A program made the translations under genes and the position numbers. A stretch of 64,000 nt of DNA from Borrelia sp. RT5S (GTDB taxonomy: Bacteria > Spirochaetota > Spirochaetia > Borreliales > Borreliaceae): positions 434,001-498,000 of the forward strand of contig NZ_CP088936.1 of NCBI RefSeq assembly GCF_021165755.1. Reading direction: 5' to 3'. Below the pieces are notes generated by a model, which was given only the letters and a program-made list of their open reading frames with translations, was not told the DNA's origin and ran no database searches. This document shows positions 8,601 to 26,186 of the stretch, one piece after another (the first letter of the stretch is position 1; every line of letters begins with the position of its first letter).

Positions 8601-10032
8601 ACCAATTCTTTACAGCAAGATTTAATTTCTTATTGTTTAGTAACCAAATCTTCTCCTCAATATTGAAATCATTCTTACCTACATAACCATATCCATTACT
8701 TTGATAATCTTTAATTTCATCCTGATCAAGCCAATTGTTATCTATTTGTAATAAAGTATCAAAAAAAAAGTCTTCTATTAATGCATTAAGCATGTATGAA
8801 AACAACCTAAACCTTTTATTATTAGTTGCAAATACCAAAGACCTCCTTTGACTGAAATTTGGATCTTCTGATTTTAATATATTGTTATATCCGTGCCTTT
8901 TTAATAAATATCTTGTGGTTATAGAATTTTCTACAAATCCATATGAATTACTCACTACACTTGAAAAATTGTTTACTATGTCCGTATTTCTATCTAAATC
9001 AATATTGTCAAAATTAAAATCAATAACTTGAGAATTTATAACCCGTTGGCTATTTTTGGCATTCGTAAAATAAAGCTTGAAATCAAGCATGTATATTGGA
9101 ATAGTCTCTTTGTAATTTTTAGAACTTAAAACATCCCCACTTCCCTTAACAATACCACCCCAAACAGATACATTCTTATCGTCTAGGCCTTTTTTAATGC
9201 TTTCTTTTGGAAATCCTACAAAGTTTACTCTAAATCCGTACTCCCTAGAAAGGGCCTCCCATAAATCAACTAAAATACCTGAATGTCGCCCTTGAGAATC
9301 AATAAAACTTAAGGGGGGGTAATCACTGTATACTCCAATATCAAGAGTAAATAAAATATCCAATTCCTTAAAAGATTTATACTCTTCCCTAGAAAGCGAT
9401 CTCATATAACTTAAAAGATCAACATTTAAAATTTTTAAGTCACTAACAGCATTCTTACTAACAGCAAGCCTTACACTAACACTATGAAAATAGTCTGAAT
9501 TAAAAAGTTCGATAAAATATGGGTAAAAGGATTTATACCATACACAAGTCAGTGATTTACAACTCCCATACACTAAATCAACCTTATTATCTTTTAACGC
9601 TGAAAGCAATTCTTCAATATCTTCAAACAAAAAAACATTATCAATACGCCCATGAAATTTCAAAATATCTTCATATATCGTGTTCTTTACAGCTCCTATT
9701 CTCAAGTTATTTGAAAAAAAGGAGACAGGCTTGTTTTTGCCCTCTTTTTTATCGTAATACAACGCAGCAACACACTTACCAATCTCATTTTTAAAATAAA
9801 GATATTCATTAAGATTTGAGTTATAAGTCAAGCCCAAATAGATTACATCGTCCTCAATTGTACTCTTATCAAGACTATTAATGGACCCTATACTAATATC
9901 ATAATTGTGTTCCTTCGCCCACTTGGAAAGAAGAGGGAAAATCATGCCAACCATATTGCCATCTCTATCTTTATAATAAAGAGGATAATATTGATCCACA
10001 AGCTTAAACTTTATGGTCTGGACAGCGTACAA
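5614..10032 (-). CDS. hk1: Hk1 hybrid sensor histidine kinase
   Basis: Hk1 is the partner kinase of Rrp1. The 1472-residue product has three tandem solute-binding-protein-like sensor regions (about 5-230, 235-460 and 470-690), one membrane segment (about 690-712), a HisKA domain with His751 in MSHDIRTPVNG, an HATPase domain (NLIGNAFKF, DTGRGI, GGIGLGLAISKKL), a receiver with Asp1183 (AFIDIRMPVCDG) and an HPt domain with His1329 (MAHSVSG). This is a full phosphorelay. The sensor regions should be periplasmic, yet the reading frame opens only at a TTG (10030-10032) with no signal peptide and no clear Shine-Dalgarno. An A13 tract (10036-10048) lies directly upstream. In the frame that 11 or 14 A would restore, a GTG-led hydrophobic leader precedes the sensor. 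The annotated N-terminus is therefore doubtful. Confidence 0.93.
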   Translation of the reverse strand: MYAVQTIKFKLVDQYYPLYYKDRDGNMVGMIFPLLSKWAKEHNYDISIGSINSLDKSTIEDDVIYLGLTYNSNLNEYLYFKNEIGKCVAALYYDKKEGKNKPVSFFSNNLRIGAVKNTIYEDILKFHGRIDNVFLFEDIEELLSALKDNKVDLVYGSCKSLTCVWYKSFYPYFIELFNSDYFHSVSVRLAVSKNAVSDLKILNVDLLSYMRSLSREEYKSFKELDILFTLDIGVYSDYPPLSFIDSQGRHSGILVDLWEALSREYGFRVNFVGFPKESIKKGLDDKNVSVWGGIVKGSGDVLSSKNYKETIPIYMLDFKLYFTNAKNSQRVINSQVIDFNFDNIDLDRNTDIVNNFSSVVSNSYGFVENSITTRYLLKRHGYNNILKSEDPNFSQRRSLVFATNNKRFRLFSYMLNALIEDFFFDTLLQIDNNWLDQDEIKDYQSNGYGYVGKNDFNIEEKIWLLNNKKLNLAVKNWYPIDYFDSDSYRGVNEELIDKIQRLTNLKFNILRVDKRDEIENLISLGKVDILATNLEGEYLDYVFNIKTSTGIPLYVFANKIKLFPFNFYDRCAILKFLYTEELNFKVKTQLVQVESFKEALELLYSGKVSGIISDEYTAAVNFGDLNVQDVKKLPTYMDLKFDLNVAVYNQDYILRGIVLKSLFRANVDNRLYFDDWVSNVYERSKTMGFRKFLGTSMVIGILLLTIFLISLFRMGQQANFGKKMYFSAISEKKVAKNAINAKTIFVASMSHDIRTPVNGIVAATELLDRTDLVDIQREYVQMINYSSKSLLSLIDDILCISKIDMNGMYIENNDIDLEREIESILKSFQPQSAKQNLDLVFYSKSNLENYLIGDISRLKQVLINLIGNAFKFTNDGIIVLNYENVYSTKDSKGDEIVTVEFKVSDTGRGIKQQSISEIFELFKQEDNSDARIHGGIGLGLAISKKLVSLMGGPGIGVESQVGSGTTFSFMLPFVLGNKIEGRDKESNRFELVRDKKILNLLLSKKAVKVLSQISEIFNYKENVHHSCSYGDAYEMFYKNPCYDFVFINVTSAGLPEGINFAKKIESLSSTTRIVFVVPYLTNSEMIDLEYEYIQRPYRRWDFYSGWIKNGLIADEVILNGFNALKIGDNIRILIAEDNEINQKVLKNVLVAIGVNENSIDIVDDGANAIEALSNKRYDIAFIDIRMPVCDGFSVAKAVRKFESQNNLNPCVLVAVTAHALREYKDRCFDHGMNDYIAKPIHIRAIQNVLAKYLQVEFKSDNNLEDSNDQGRYPNFPHLDIKKALKELDISYDVYRDLCRGLVDVIDSFISELDIAFSVGNLELVKSMAHSVSGALGNMRSSLFKKFREIELSQKPVHELEMLYYEIREDLLLLIKNIKTHILEAVASVVNQKKLNFKSNDEFLYLMRKLLHGIENRNPKEYREILEILKKYNLDDDKRVLFDSLLKNLRLYKFEDSSKIVQRMVGFINTEKT

Positions 10033-10035
10033 ATC

Positions 10036-10048
10036 AAAAAAAAAAAAA
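10036..10048. repeat. A13 homopolymer at the hk1 start
   Basis: Thirteen consecutive A on the plus strand (T13 in hk1 sense) sit three bases before the TTG codon that opens the hk1 frame. On the minus strand, a GTG upstream begins RSLSIVFFF, a short hydrophobic leader, but this is out of frame with the sensor at 13 bases. It would be in frame with 11 or 14. Such tracts are prone to slippage in replication and to sequencing error. Confidence 0.8.
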
Positions 10049-10101
10049 CGATACTTAAACTACGCACATTTCTAACACATACACCTAGATTAAAACAAAA
10101 A

Positions 10102-10215
10102 ACCCTGGCAATAACCTACTCTCCCGCGAACTCGCAGTACCATCAGCGAATGGGAGCTTAACTTCTGTGTTCGGAATGATAACAGGTGTTTCCTCCCTTC
10201 TTTAACCACCAGGGT
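10102..10215 (-). rRNA. rrf: 5S ribosomal RNA
   Basis: About 114 bases on the minus strand, ending about 23 bases before the 23S 3-prime end. The terminal helix forms between ACCCTGG at 10102-10108 and CCAGGGT at 10209-10215, and the interior has the typical 5S loop sequences (on the plus strand CCTACTCTCCCGCG and GGTGTTTCCTCCC). This appears to be the promoter-distal member of a 23S-5S unit. The exact ends are estimated. Confidence 0.9.
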
Positions 10216-10238
10216 GTTTATAAGGAAGACAAAAATAT

Positions 10239-13173
<2,935 letters not shown>

Positions 13174-13229
13174 TATTTTTATCTTCCGTCTCTAAATTGC
13201 CAATTCCAATCACTTACGCAACACAAACT

Positions 13230-13258
13230 AATATATACCTTTACTTTTTCTATGTCAA
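13230..13258 (-). promoter_or_regulatory. candidate 23S-5S promoter
   Basis: On the minus strand, TTGACA (13253-13258) is followed after 17 bases by TATATT (13230-13235), a near-consensus sigma-70 promoter about 57 bases before the 23S 5-prime end. It fits the need for 23S-5S to be transcribed separately from 16S. Confidence 0.65.
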
Positions 13259-13377
13259 TACCCTCAAAATGTTTTTATCAAATAATTTTCAAAGAACGCA
13301 TATAACAGTCCAAATTCATAAAACAAAACACTAAAAACAGCCTACCAAATGCTACAATTAACTAGCAAGGAGTAGAC

Positions 13378-13860
13378 ATGCACAAAAAAATAATCAGCCT
13401 AATATTATACTTACTCATTTTGAATTGTACCTCAACACCGAAAGATATACCCGAAATACCAAAAGGCGAAGAAGAAAGTCTTACTAAAATAATTTTTTTA
13501 GAAACAAACACAAACGAGGAAGAAATTGAGAATTTAAAAAGATACGCTGAAGGATATGCTAAAGAGTTAATCAATTGGTTGACTATTACAAAAAAAATAA
13601 TTGAAAAAAATCATATTGAGTTTTTAAGCAAAATGCCCGCAGAAGACAAACAATTTATAGAAGACGAATTAGAAAAAAAACTGGAAAATTACAACAAAAC
13701 CCTATTCATCAGGGATGACGTCTATCATCAATACACATTAGATGAAAAAAAGTCGCATTTCATCCCATTAATGACCGAAATCTCTATTTTATATAATGGA
13801 GCAGAGAGTATAAAAAATGCTTATGACAACTACATTCAACAAAATCAAGACATGAAATAA
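13378..13860 (+). CDS. small lipoprotein of unknown function
   Basis: The 160-residue product starts with a lipoprotein signal peptide: MHKK, a hydrophobic run, then the lipobox LILNC with Cys17 as the expected lipidated residue. The mature part is hydrophilic, Glu/Lys-rich and probably helical, with no domain I recognise. AAGGAG lies just upstream of the ATG. It stands between the 23S gene and a HAD phosphatase gene transcribed the other way. Borrelia exports many such lipoproteins to its membranes, but I cannot tell whether this one reaches the surface. Lipoprotein nature is well supported; function is unknown. Confidence 0.8.
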   Translation: MHKKIISLILYLLILNCTSTPKDIPEIPKGEEESLTKIIFLETNTNEEEIENLKRYAEGYAKELINWLTITKKIIEKNHIEFLSKMPAEDKQFIEDELEKKLENYNKTLFIRDDVYHQYTLDEKKSHFIPLMTEISILYNGAESIKNAYDNYIQQNQDMK

Positions 13861-13881
13861 ATAACATCCAAATTTTAATGG

Positions 13882-14724
13882 CTAGATAAAACTAATGTCA
13901 AGATTAAAAAAGTCAATTAAGAATTTAGCGACTCCGTCTTCATCATTGCTGAATTTTGTAATCTCGTTATTTGATAAATTAATTCTAACAAATTCGTTTG
14001 CATTCCTCATTACAATACCTTTTCCGACGTTTTTTAACATTTCGTAATCATTGCCGTTATCTCCAAATGCTAAGATATCCTCAATATCGACACTTTCAAG
14101 GAAGGCAATATTTTTAACGGCATTATACTTGTTAGCGTCTGCGTTTGTAATTTCTAAAAGATCTCGCGCAGAATAAAATACATGTACGTCCTTGAAATTT
14201 TTCTCTCTTATTATATTCCCAAAATTTTCAAGAGCTACAAAGTCTTGAGAAAAGTAAACTATTTTAGAAAAAGAATCCACTTGGAGAGAAAATAGATCAG
14301 TAATAATAGGCCTTACCTCTAAATTACTAATAAAGTAATTCATAATTGGACTCCTAATTTCTCTATCGGAATACCAATCGGTTAAAGTATAAAGATTAAT
14401 ATCAATCTCTCCCCTATCAAGCTTAAGAATTTCTCTTACTAGGTCATATTCTATCTTGTACCTCAAGATTAAATTATTCTGCAAAAACACCTCAGCACCG
14501 TTGGCCGTTATCATATACCCCTTTTCAATATCAATTTCTTTAAGTTGCAACATAACATCCTTAATTTCACCTAATCTCCTACCGGTAGCAATAATTATAC
14601 GAAAATCATTCCTCAGTTCTGAAAGAACTTTAAGAGTCAATGGGGTAATCCTGTGCTCGTTGTTAAGTAAAGTCCCATCAAGATCAAAGACTAGCATCTT
14701 ATATTTTTGATAATTAGAATTCAT
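13882..14724 (-). CDS. Cof-type HAD-superfamily phosphatase
   Basis: This is a Cof/YbiV-like haloacid dehalogenase hydrolase, a family that removes phosphate from sugar phosphates, FMN or similar small molecules in the cytoplasm. HAD motif I (VFDLDGTLLNNEH) lies at the N-terminus, motif II (IIATGRR) follows, and motif IV (AFGDNGNDYEML) lies near residue 230, with the type IIB cap between. The preferred start is the ATG at 14724 (280 residues), preceded by AGAGAG. An upstream in-frame ATG at 14757 would add 11 residues that precede the conserved core. It converges with the small lipoprotein gene with about 21 bases between them. The substrate cannot be read from the sequence. Confidence 0.88.
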   Translation of the reverse strand: MNSNYQKYKMLVFDLDGTLLNNEHRITPLTLKVLSELRNDFRIIIATGRRLGEIKDVMLQLKEIDIEKGYMITANGAEVFLQNNLILRYKIEYDLVREILKLDRGEIDINLYTLTDWYSDREIRSPIMNYFISNLEVRPIITDLFSLQVDSFSKIVYFSQDFVALENFGNIIREKNFKDVHVFYSARDLLEITNADANKYNAVKNIAFLESVDIEDILAFGDNGNDYEMLKNVGKGIVMRNANEFVRINLSNNEITKFSNDEDGVAKFLIDFFNLDISFI

Positions 14725-14866
14725 GTACAAATCTCTCTTTGAGGTACATAATATCATACTTACTATTGGCTACGAATCATAGCGATAATTTAACTTGAAT
14801 TAAATTGATAAAAAAAATACAATTGGAATAGTAGAAATTACGAACAGAGAGTCAAATATAAGCTTA

Positions 14867-15391
14867 ATGAATGGTCAAATTTCAACTTTGTTCTCAGCGG
14901 AGAGAATAGGAAGTAGAATTAAAGAGTTAGCTCAGGATATTAGAGATTATTACAAGGACGAGAATAATGTAGTTTTTATATCTCTTCTTAAAGGCTCATT
15001 TATATTTTTTGCAGATATTACAAGAGAGATTGGACTTAATGTAAAAATAGATTTTCTACAAGCTTCAAGTTATGGCACTAAAGATCACTCTTCACTAAAA
15101 GTGACAATAAAGAAAGATATTGACATTAACATAGAAAACTGCTACGTAATACTCTTTGACGACATTGTAGATACCGGATTAACCTATAAAAAAATTATTG
15201 AACATTTAAAAACAAAGAATCCTAAAGAGATTAAAACTTGTGCTCTTTTCAATAAGCCATCTAAAAGATTAACAAAATTACACATAGACTATGTGGGATT
15301 TGAGATTGATAATCATTTCATAGTTGGCTATGGTATTGATTTTAATGAAAAACACAGAACCTTAAAGGATGTATCAAAAATAAACAAATAG
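14867..15391 (+). CDS. hpt: hypoxanthine phosphoribosyltransferase
   Basis: This enzyme joins hypoxanthine (and often guanine) to PRPP, giving IMP or GMP, in the cytoplasm. The 174-residue product has the usual length and the PRPP-binding motif VILFDDIVDTGLTYKKI at about 100-116, plus the LLKGSFIFFAD loop near residue 45. It is the first gene of an hpt-purA-purB set, with nine bases before purA. As known for the genus, these three genes occur in relapsing-fever Borrelia in the rRNA spacer and are missing from Lyme Borrelia, so they are a strong lineage marker. The Shine-Dalgarno for this start is weak. Confidence 0.95.
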   Translation: MNGQISTLFSAERIGSRIKELAQDIRDYYKDENNVVFISLLKGSFIFFADITREIGLNVKIDFLQASSYGTKDHSSLKVTIKKDIDINIENCYVILFDDIVDTGLTYKKIIEHLKTKNPKEIKTCALFNKPSKRLTKLHIDYVGFEIDNHFIVGYGIDFNEKHRTLKDVSKINK

Positions 15392-18060
<2,669 letters not shown>

Positions 18061-18312
18061 GTTCTATTTAGGCAAGAAGTTACACTTTCCTTTGTACAAA
18101 ATCTCTTAAAGATTATCAAAATTTTTCCAATCCGATTTTGCTCTTCTTGGTCCTACACATAACTTTTGAGATTTATTTTCTTCTTCATCGTGTAATGAAA
18201 GAGACTACTTTTATTGCTTCTCAACACACCCGATTCAATGATTTTTCCACGCTTTCTATTTCCCTGCCAAAAAAGAACCAAATGCTACCTACATAGAAAA
18301 ATAAAACTCATA
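18061..18312. other. spacer between purB and tRNA-Ile
   Basis: I see no convincing gene, RNA or strong hairpin in this AT-rich stretch. The only clear signal near it is the tRNA-Ile promoter at its right edge. Confidence 0.5.
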
Positions 18313-18341
18313 TTGACAAACAAAATAAAGTTCAATAAAAT
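18313..18341 (+). promoter_or_regulatory. tRNA-Ile promoter
   Basis: TTGACA (18313-18318), a 17-base spacer and TAAAAT (18336-18341) form a near-consensus sigma-70 promoter about 22 bases before the tRNA-Ile 5-prime end. It lets the tRNA be made independently of either rRNA unit. Confidence 0.8.
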
Positions 18342-18363
18342 CTTAAGAGGTAAGTAAATCTTG

Positions 18364-18437
18364 GGGATCATAGCTCAGGTGGTTAGAGCGCAGGTCTGAT
18401 AAACCTGAGGTCGGATGTTCAACTCATCCTGGTCCCA
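18364..18437 (+). tRNA. tRNA-Ile (GAT)
   Basis: A 74-base cloverleaf. The acceptor GGGATCA pairs with TGGTCCC (one G-T pair), the anticodon loop is CTGATAA with anticodon GAT, and the T arm is GGATG/CATCC around TTCAACT. CCA is not encoded. It is on the opposite strand to 16S, tRNA-Ala and 23S, so it is not part of an rRNA transcript, and it has its own promoter. Confidence 0.95.
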
Positions 18438-18456
18438 ATTTTTTGATTTCGCAAAT

Positions 18457-18481
18457 GAGAAGCAAACCCAAGGCCTGCTTC

Positions 18482-18483
<2 letters not shown>
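18457..18483. terminator. hairpin between tRNA-Ile and malH
   Basis: GAGAAGCA (18457-18464) pairs with TGCTTCTT (18476-18483) around an 11-base loop, between the convergent tRNA-Ile gene and malH stop. T-rich DNA lies on both sides, including T6 just after the tRNA. It could stop transcripts from either side; evidence is modest. Confidence 0.4.
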
Positions 18484-21357
<2,874 letters not shown>

Positions 21358-21413
21358 AAACGAAACTCCTATTATTGAATAACAACAATTACCATAAAAA
21401 TCTATAATAATTT

Positions 21414-21478
21414 AATACCTTTATTCTGGTATAAGTTATTTAATAAGATTAAATAACTTATACCAGAATAAAGGTATT
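21414..21478. repeat. perfect 31-bp inverted repeat upstream of the maltose operon
   Basis: Bases 21414-21444 are the exact reverse complement of 21448-21478, with only AAG between them. The sequence is AT-rich and not followed by a T run, so it is not a typical terminator. The right arm covers the candidate -10 box of the permease promoter and the left arm would be transcribed, so it may be an operator, an RNA hairpin in the leader, or both. Confidence 0.9.
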
Positions 21479-21493
21479 CTTTGCTTTTGTCAA
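21465..21493 (-). promoter_or_regulatory. candidate promoter of the PTS-malH operon
   Basis: On the minus strand, TTGACA (21488-21493) is followed after 17 bases by TATTCT (21465-21470), about 110 bases before the permease ATG. The -10 lies inside the 31-bp palindrome and the -35 lies in one copy of a 15-base tandem repeat. Confidence 0.55.
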
Positions 21494-21512
21494 CAACGCT
21501 TTTGTCAACAAC
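21483..21512. repeat. two perfect 15-base tandem repeats
   Basis: GCTTTTGTCAACAAC occurs twice without a gap (21483-21497 and 21498-21512). Each copy contains TTGACA on the minus strand. Only the copy nearer the gene has a matching -10 at normal spacing. Confidence 0.85.
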
Positions 21513-21646
21513 ACACAAAAACGGCTGCAAATTAAAAAAGAACCGCCTAAAAGGCTCTTTTCTGATTCACAGCCACTCAAAAACCGCCCTGTTAACCAAA
21601 TCTAGAAACTCAACACCACAGACCCAACCCCCAATCCCAACAAAAA

Positions 21647-21720
21647 TGGAGGTTAAGGGACTCGAACCCTTGACCCTCGGCTTGCAAAGCCGATGCTCTA
21701 GCCAACTGAGCTAAACCCCC
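21647..21720 (-). tRNA. tRNA-Ala (TGC)
   Basis: A 74-base cloverleaf on the minus strand. The acceptor GGGGGTT pairs with AACCTCC, the anticodon loop contains TGC, and the T arm is AAGGG/CCCTT around TTCGAGT. It starts about 71 bases after the 16S 3-prime end on the same strand, so it is probably processed from the 16S transcript. Confidence 0.96.
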
Positions 21721-21791
21721 AAAAAAGCCTTCAAAAAGACAAAGGAAGAGTTAAATCAATACCTACTTTACTTAATTAAATTCTTTCTCTT

Positions 21792-23330
<1,539 letters not shown>

Positions 23331-23435
23331 TTTTATCTTTTTATTTAAAATCAACAGGTTATCATATTCGGCTTTAAACCTTACTTAACTCTTCCCTTCT
23401 CTTTTCTTCCAATCCTTAATTTCAACTCTTATTAC

Positions 23436-23462
23436 TCTATAATATACATTAATCTTTGTCAA
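23436..23462 (-). promoter_or_regulatory. candidate 16S promoter
   Basis: On the minus strand, TTGACA (23457-23462) is followed by TATAGA at a 15-base spacing (23436-23441). At the usual 17-base spacing the hexamer would be TAGAGT. The start site would be about 100 bases before mature 16S. Confidence 0.5.
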
Positions 23463-23494
23463 TACTTGAAATTTATTTTTTTATTCCAGTGCTT

Positions 23495-24877
23495 TTAAAT
23501 AAAATTGTCTACATCTTTATCTTTTTTACTACTTCTTACTAATCTCTTAACAATATCTAAAACTCTACCTATACCTTCATATCCATCGTAACAACCTCCT
23601 CTTATATTTGCACCCAAGACAATTTTAAATCCCGCCTTCCGTGACGCTATCACTTTGCTTTCAACACTAGAGGATGTTTTAATTTCTCCTGAAAGCGAAA
23701 TTTCACCTGTAAAAATCAACTCTTGACTCACAACAACGTCCGTCTTGGCTGAAAATAATGCAACTAAAATAGCAAGTTCAATCTCTATATCATCAATTCT
23801 AACCCCTCCAGACACATTGACATACACATCATCGTTATTAAAATTAAGATTTAAATACTTACTAAGCACTGCTAGGATTCTTGATATTTTCTTAGAATCT
23901 ATCTTTTCTGAAAAAATCCTGGGAATATTCATACCTGTCTTTACTATTAAAGCCTGTATCTCAATGAACAAAACCCTACTGCCCCTATTCACAATTCCAA
24001 TGGCAATTCCTGAAGATACCTTTTCTTTTTTTTCCAAAAAAATAGAAGAAGGGTCCTTGATTTCCATAAGACCTAACTTTGTCATTTCAAAAATACCTAT
24101 CTCACTTACGGACCCAAACCTATTTTTAGTTGCCCTAAGCATACGCAAAGATTTTTCTGCCTCTTCAAAATAAAAAACAGCATCTACCACATGTTCTATT
24201 ATTTTTGGACCCGCTAACATACCGTCTTTTGTAATATGTCCTACTAAAAATAAAGTTATATTCCTTCCCTTTACCCATTCTACAAGTTTATAAACACAAT
24301 GCTTTAACTGAGATACTCCCCCAAGACCTCCTTGAGCTTCTTTTGAATGTAAAGTTTGAATGGAATCAACAACAATAAAATCAACCTTAAGAGATTCAAC
24401 CATCTCAATTAAAGAATCAACATCTACCTCATTAGTTATCAATATGTCAACAGAAAGCTTAAGTCTGTTTGATCTTAATTTAATTTGCGGAATTGACTCT
24501 TCTCCTGCAAGATAAAGCACGCTCTTACCAGACATCGAGACAACATTAGCAATCTGAAGCAAAAAAGTTGATTTTCCAATTCCAGGCTCCCCTGCTATTA
24601 AAATTACACTACCAAGCACAACTCCAGCACCAAGCACTCTGTCAAATTCTTCAATACCTGTTAACTGCCTAACATTATCAACTTGCTTAAAATCCTTTAA
24701 AGAATAAATTTCATTTTTTTTACTACTATTTGGGGTCTTTCCATGCCCAGCCTTATGCTCGGTATAAGATTCTAAGCTATCCCAACTAAAACACTCAGGA
24801 CATTTGCCCAGCCATTTTAAAGATTTATACCCACAATGCAAACACTTATAAATTTCTCTTTCTTTATTTTTTCCCAT
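23495..24877 (-). CDS. radA: RadA/Sms DNA repair ATPase
   Basis: RadA is a RecA-like motor that extends heteroduplex during recombination and repair. The 460-residue product has the N-terminal zinc finger (CLHCGYKS to CPEC, residues 12-31), Walker A GEPGIGKST (about 93-101), the RadA-specific KNRFG motif in ATKNRFGSVSEIG (about 250), and a C-terminal Lon-protease-like domain (about 290-450) with VSGG. Length is normal. It lies upstream of 16S on the same strand, with the 16S promoter in between, and downstream of rsmI with a short gap. Confidence 0.96.
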   Translation of the reverse strand: MGKNKEREIYKCLHCGYKSLKWLGKCPECFSWDSLESYTEHKAGHGKTPNSSKKNEIYSLKDFKQVDNVRQLTGIEEFDRVLGAGVVLGSVILIAGEPGIGKSTFLLQIANVVSMSGKSVLYLAGEESIPQIKLRSNRLKLSVDILITNEVDVDSLIEMVESLKVDFIVVDSIQTLHSKEAQGGLGGVSQLKHCVYKLVEWVKGRNITLFLVGHITKDGMLAGPKIIEHVVDAVFYFEEAEKSLRMLRATKNRFGSVSEIGIFEMTKLGLMEIKDPSSIFLEKKEKVSSGIAIGIVNRGSRVLFIEIQALIVKTGMNIPRIFSEKIDSKKISRILAVLSKYLNLNFNNDDVYVNVSGGVRIDDIEIELAILVALFSAKTDVVVSQELIFTGEISLSGEIKTSSSVESKVIASRKAGFKIVLGANIRGGCYDGYEGIGRVLDIVKRLVRSSKKDKDVDNFI

Positions 24878-24911
24878 AATACAAATAATTAAACAAAAAG
24901 ATTAAAATAAC

Positions 24912-25586
24912 TTAATTCTTGCTCTTCCTGCTCACCAAAACTGTGAATTCTCCCTTGACTTTCTTATTTCCTTCAAAATATTTCCTCAATTCCAAAGGTT
25001 TACCGACCCTGTATTCCTCATGTACCTTTGTCATCTCTCGCCCAACAAGAACATTAGCTTCCAAGTCCACTAACGAAAGCTCAAATAACAATTTCAAAAT
25101 TCTATGACTGGACTCAAGAATTACGAATGCATCTCCTCTACCATAAAGTTCTTCTATCCTTTTGATCCTTTTAACCCCCTTATTTGACAAAAATCCTTCA
25201 AATACTATCACCTTATCCCTGAAAGGATTTACACTAATTATTGCATTAAAAGAGCTAACGCCTGGTATGGGACAAACTTTGTGTCCATTTTTAAGTGCCG
25301 CATCAATAAGCACTCCACCAGGATCGCTCAAACAAGGCGTACCCGCGTCACTAACAAAAGCTACACTCTTTTCATTGGATAAATACTCCAACAACAATTT
25401 TATTTTCTTATCTTCTGTTGCTGCGTTACAAGAAACTAACTTTTTAACAATACCATAACGAGCTAAAAGCCTTCTAGTAATTCTTGTATCCTCAGCAAAT
25501 ATAACATCTACTAATTTTAAAACATCAACCGCACGATAAGTAATATCTCCTAAATTGCCTATAGGGGTACCAACAACATAAAACAC
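24912..25586 (-). CDS. rsmI: 16S rRNA 2-prime-O-methyltransferase RsmI
   Basis: RsmI methylates the ribose of C1402 in the decoding centre of 16S rRNA, using SAM. The tetrapyrrole-methylase-type fold is shown by VVGTPIGNLGDITYRA at the N-terminus, AEDTRITRRLL (about 31), FVSDAGTPCLSDPG (about 77) and PGVSSFNA (about 103). At 224 residues it is shorter than E. coli RsmI (about 286) and ends just after the catalytic domain, so the small C-terminal domain of longer homologues is missing. It stands close to radA on the same strand. Confidence 0.93.
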   Translation of the reverse strand: MFYVVGTPIGNLGDITYRAVDVLKLVDVIFAEDTRITRRLLARYGIVKKLVSCNAATEDKKIKLLLEYLSNEKSVAFVSDAGTPCLSDPGGVLIDAALKNGHKVCPIPGVSSFNAIISVNPFRDKVIVFEGFLSNKGVKRIKRIEELYGRGDAFVILESSHRILKLLFELSLVDLEANVLVGREMTKVHEEYRVGKPLELRKYFEGNKKVKGEFTVLVSRKSKN

Positions 25587-25861
25587 ATAGTCTCCTTCGC
25601 ATTAAAATTGAAAACACAAATACTCAAATCATAAAACTTATACGTATTACATAGAAGCGCTACTTAAAATTTTAAATCATATTAATTTTTAAAATTACGC
25701 CTTACAATCAAAGAAACATTATACATAAACTAACAATCTTAAAACACTCAATAATTTGTAAAATGTTCAAATATTATATAGCATGAGAAAATCTTCGTTT
25801 TATGGTATATTTATGTTACCAGGTGGTGTTTGCAACTGAAAGTTAAAAGGCGGTAAATTTT

Positions 25862-26182
25862 ATGTTTAAGCTCATAAGGAAAGTGTTTATAGTTTATTTT
25901 TTATGTGTCACCTTGGCTGGTCTTGTTATGGTTTTTTTCGATAGCAAGTTTTCGGAAAGGGAAAATGTTGAAAATGGAAAGGGACATATCATTAAACATA
26001 AGATTGAGCCTGCCCTACTAATATTCACCTCTTCAATTGGGGGGTTTTTGGGAGTTTATGCCGGAATATGGATCTTCGATTACGCAGAGAAGGACTTCTA
26101 CTTAAACTGGGGGAACTTGATTATACTGATATACAACATAGGGTTAATCCTTTCTGTATATTCCAAGGCGACCAATAGGTAA
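25862..26182 (+). CDS. small membrane protein, DUF1294-like
   Basis: A 106-residue protein with three hydrophobic segments (about 5-27, 47-70 and 80-100). The GGFLGVYAGIW stretch followed by a polar turn and a last helix resembles the small DUF1294 membrane family, although the family's usual His-Lys pair is not obvious. Function is unknown. The 275-base gap upstream, shared with divergent rsmI, should hold its promoter, and a GGCGG box lies upstream of the ATG. Being a gene is likely from its codon-like composition and clear start; the family call is tentative. Confidence 0.6.
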   Translation: MFKLIRKVFIVYFLCVTLAGLVMVFFDSKFSERENVENGKGHIIKHKIEPALLIFTSSIGGFLGVYAGIWIFDYAEKDFYLNWGNLIILIYNIGLILSVYSKATNR

Positions 26183-26186
26183 TAAG

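Noticed and set aside
9907-10161. 84-codon frame on the plus strand across the hk1 start and 5S
   Set aside because: It overlaps two firm features and has a poly-K stretch from the A13 tract.
21414-21478. 31-bp palindrome as a simple terminator for tRNA-Ala
   Set aside because: There is no T run after it and it overlaps a promoter reading into the permease gene, so a regulatory role is preferred, though termination is not excluded.
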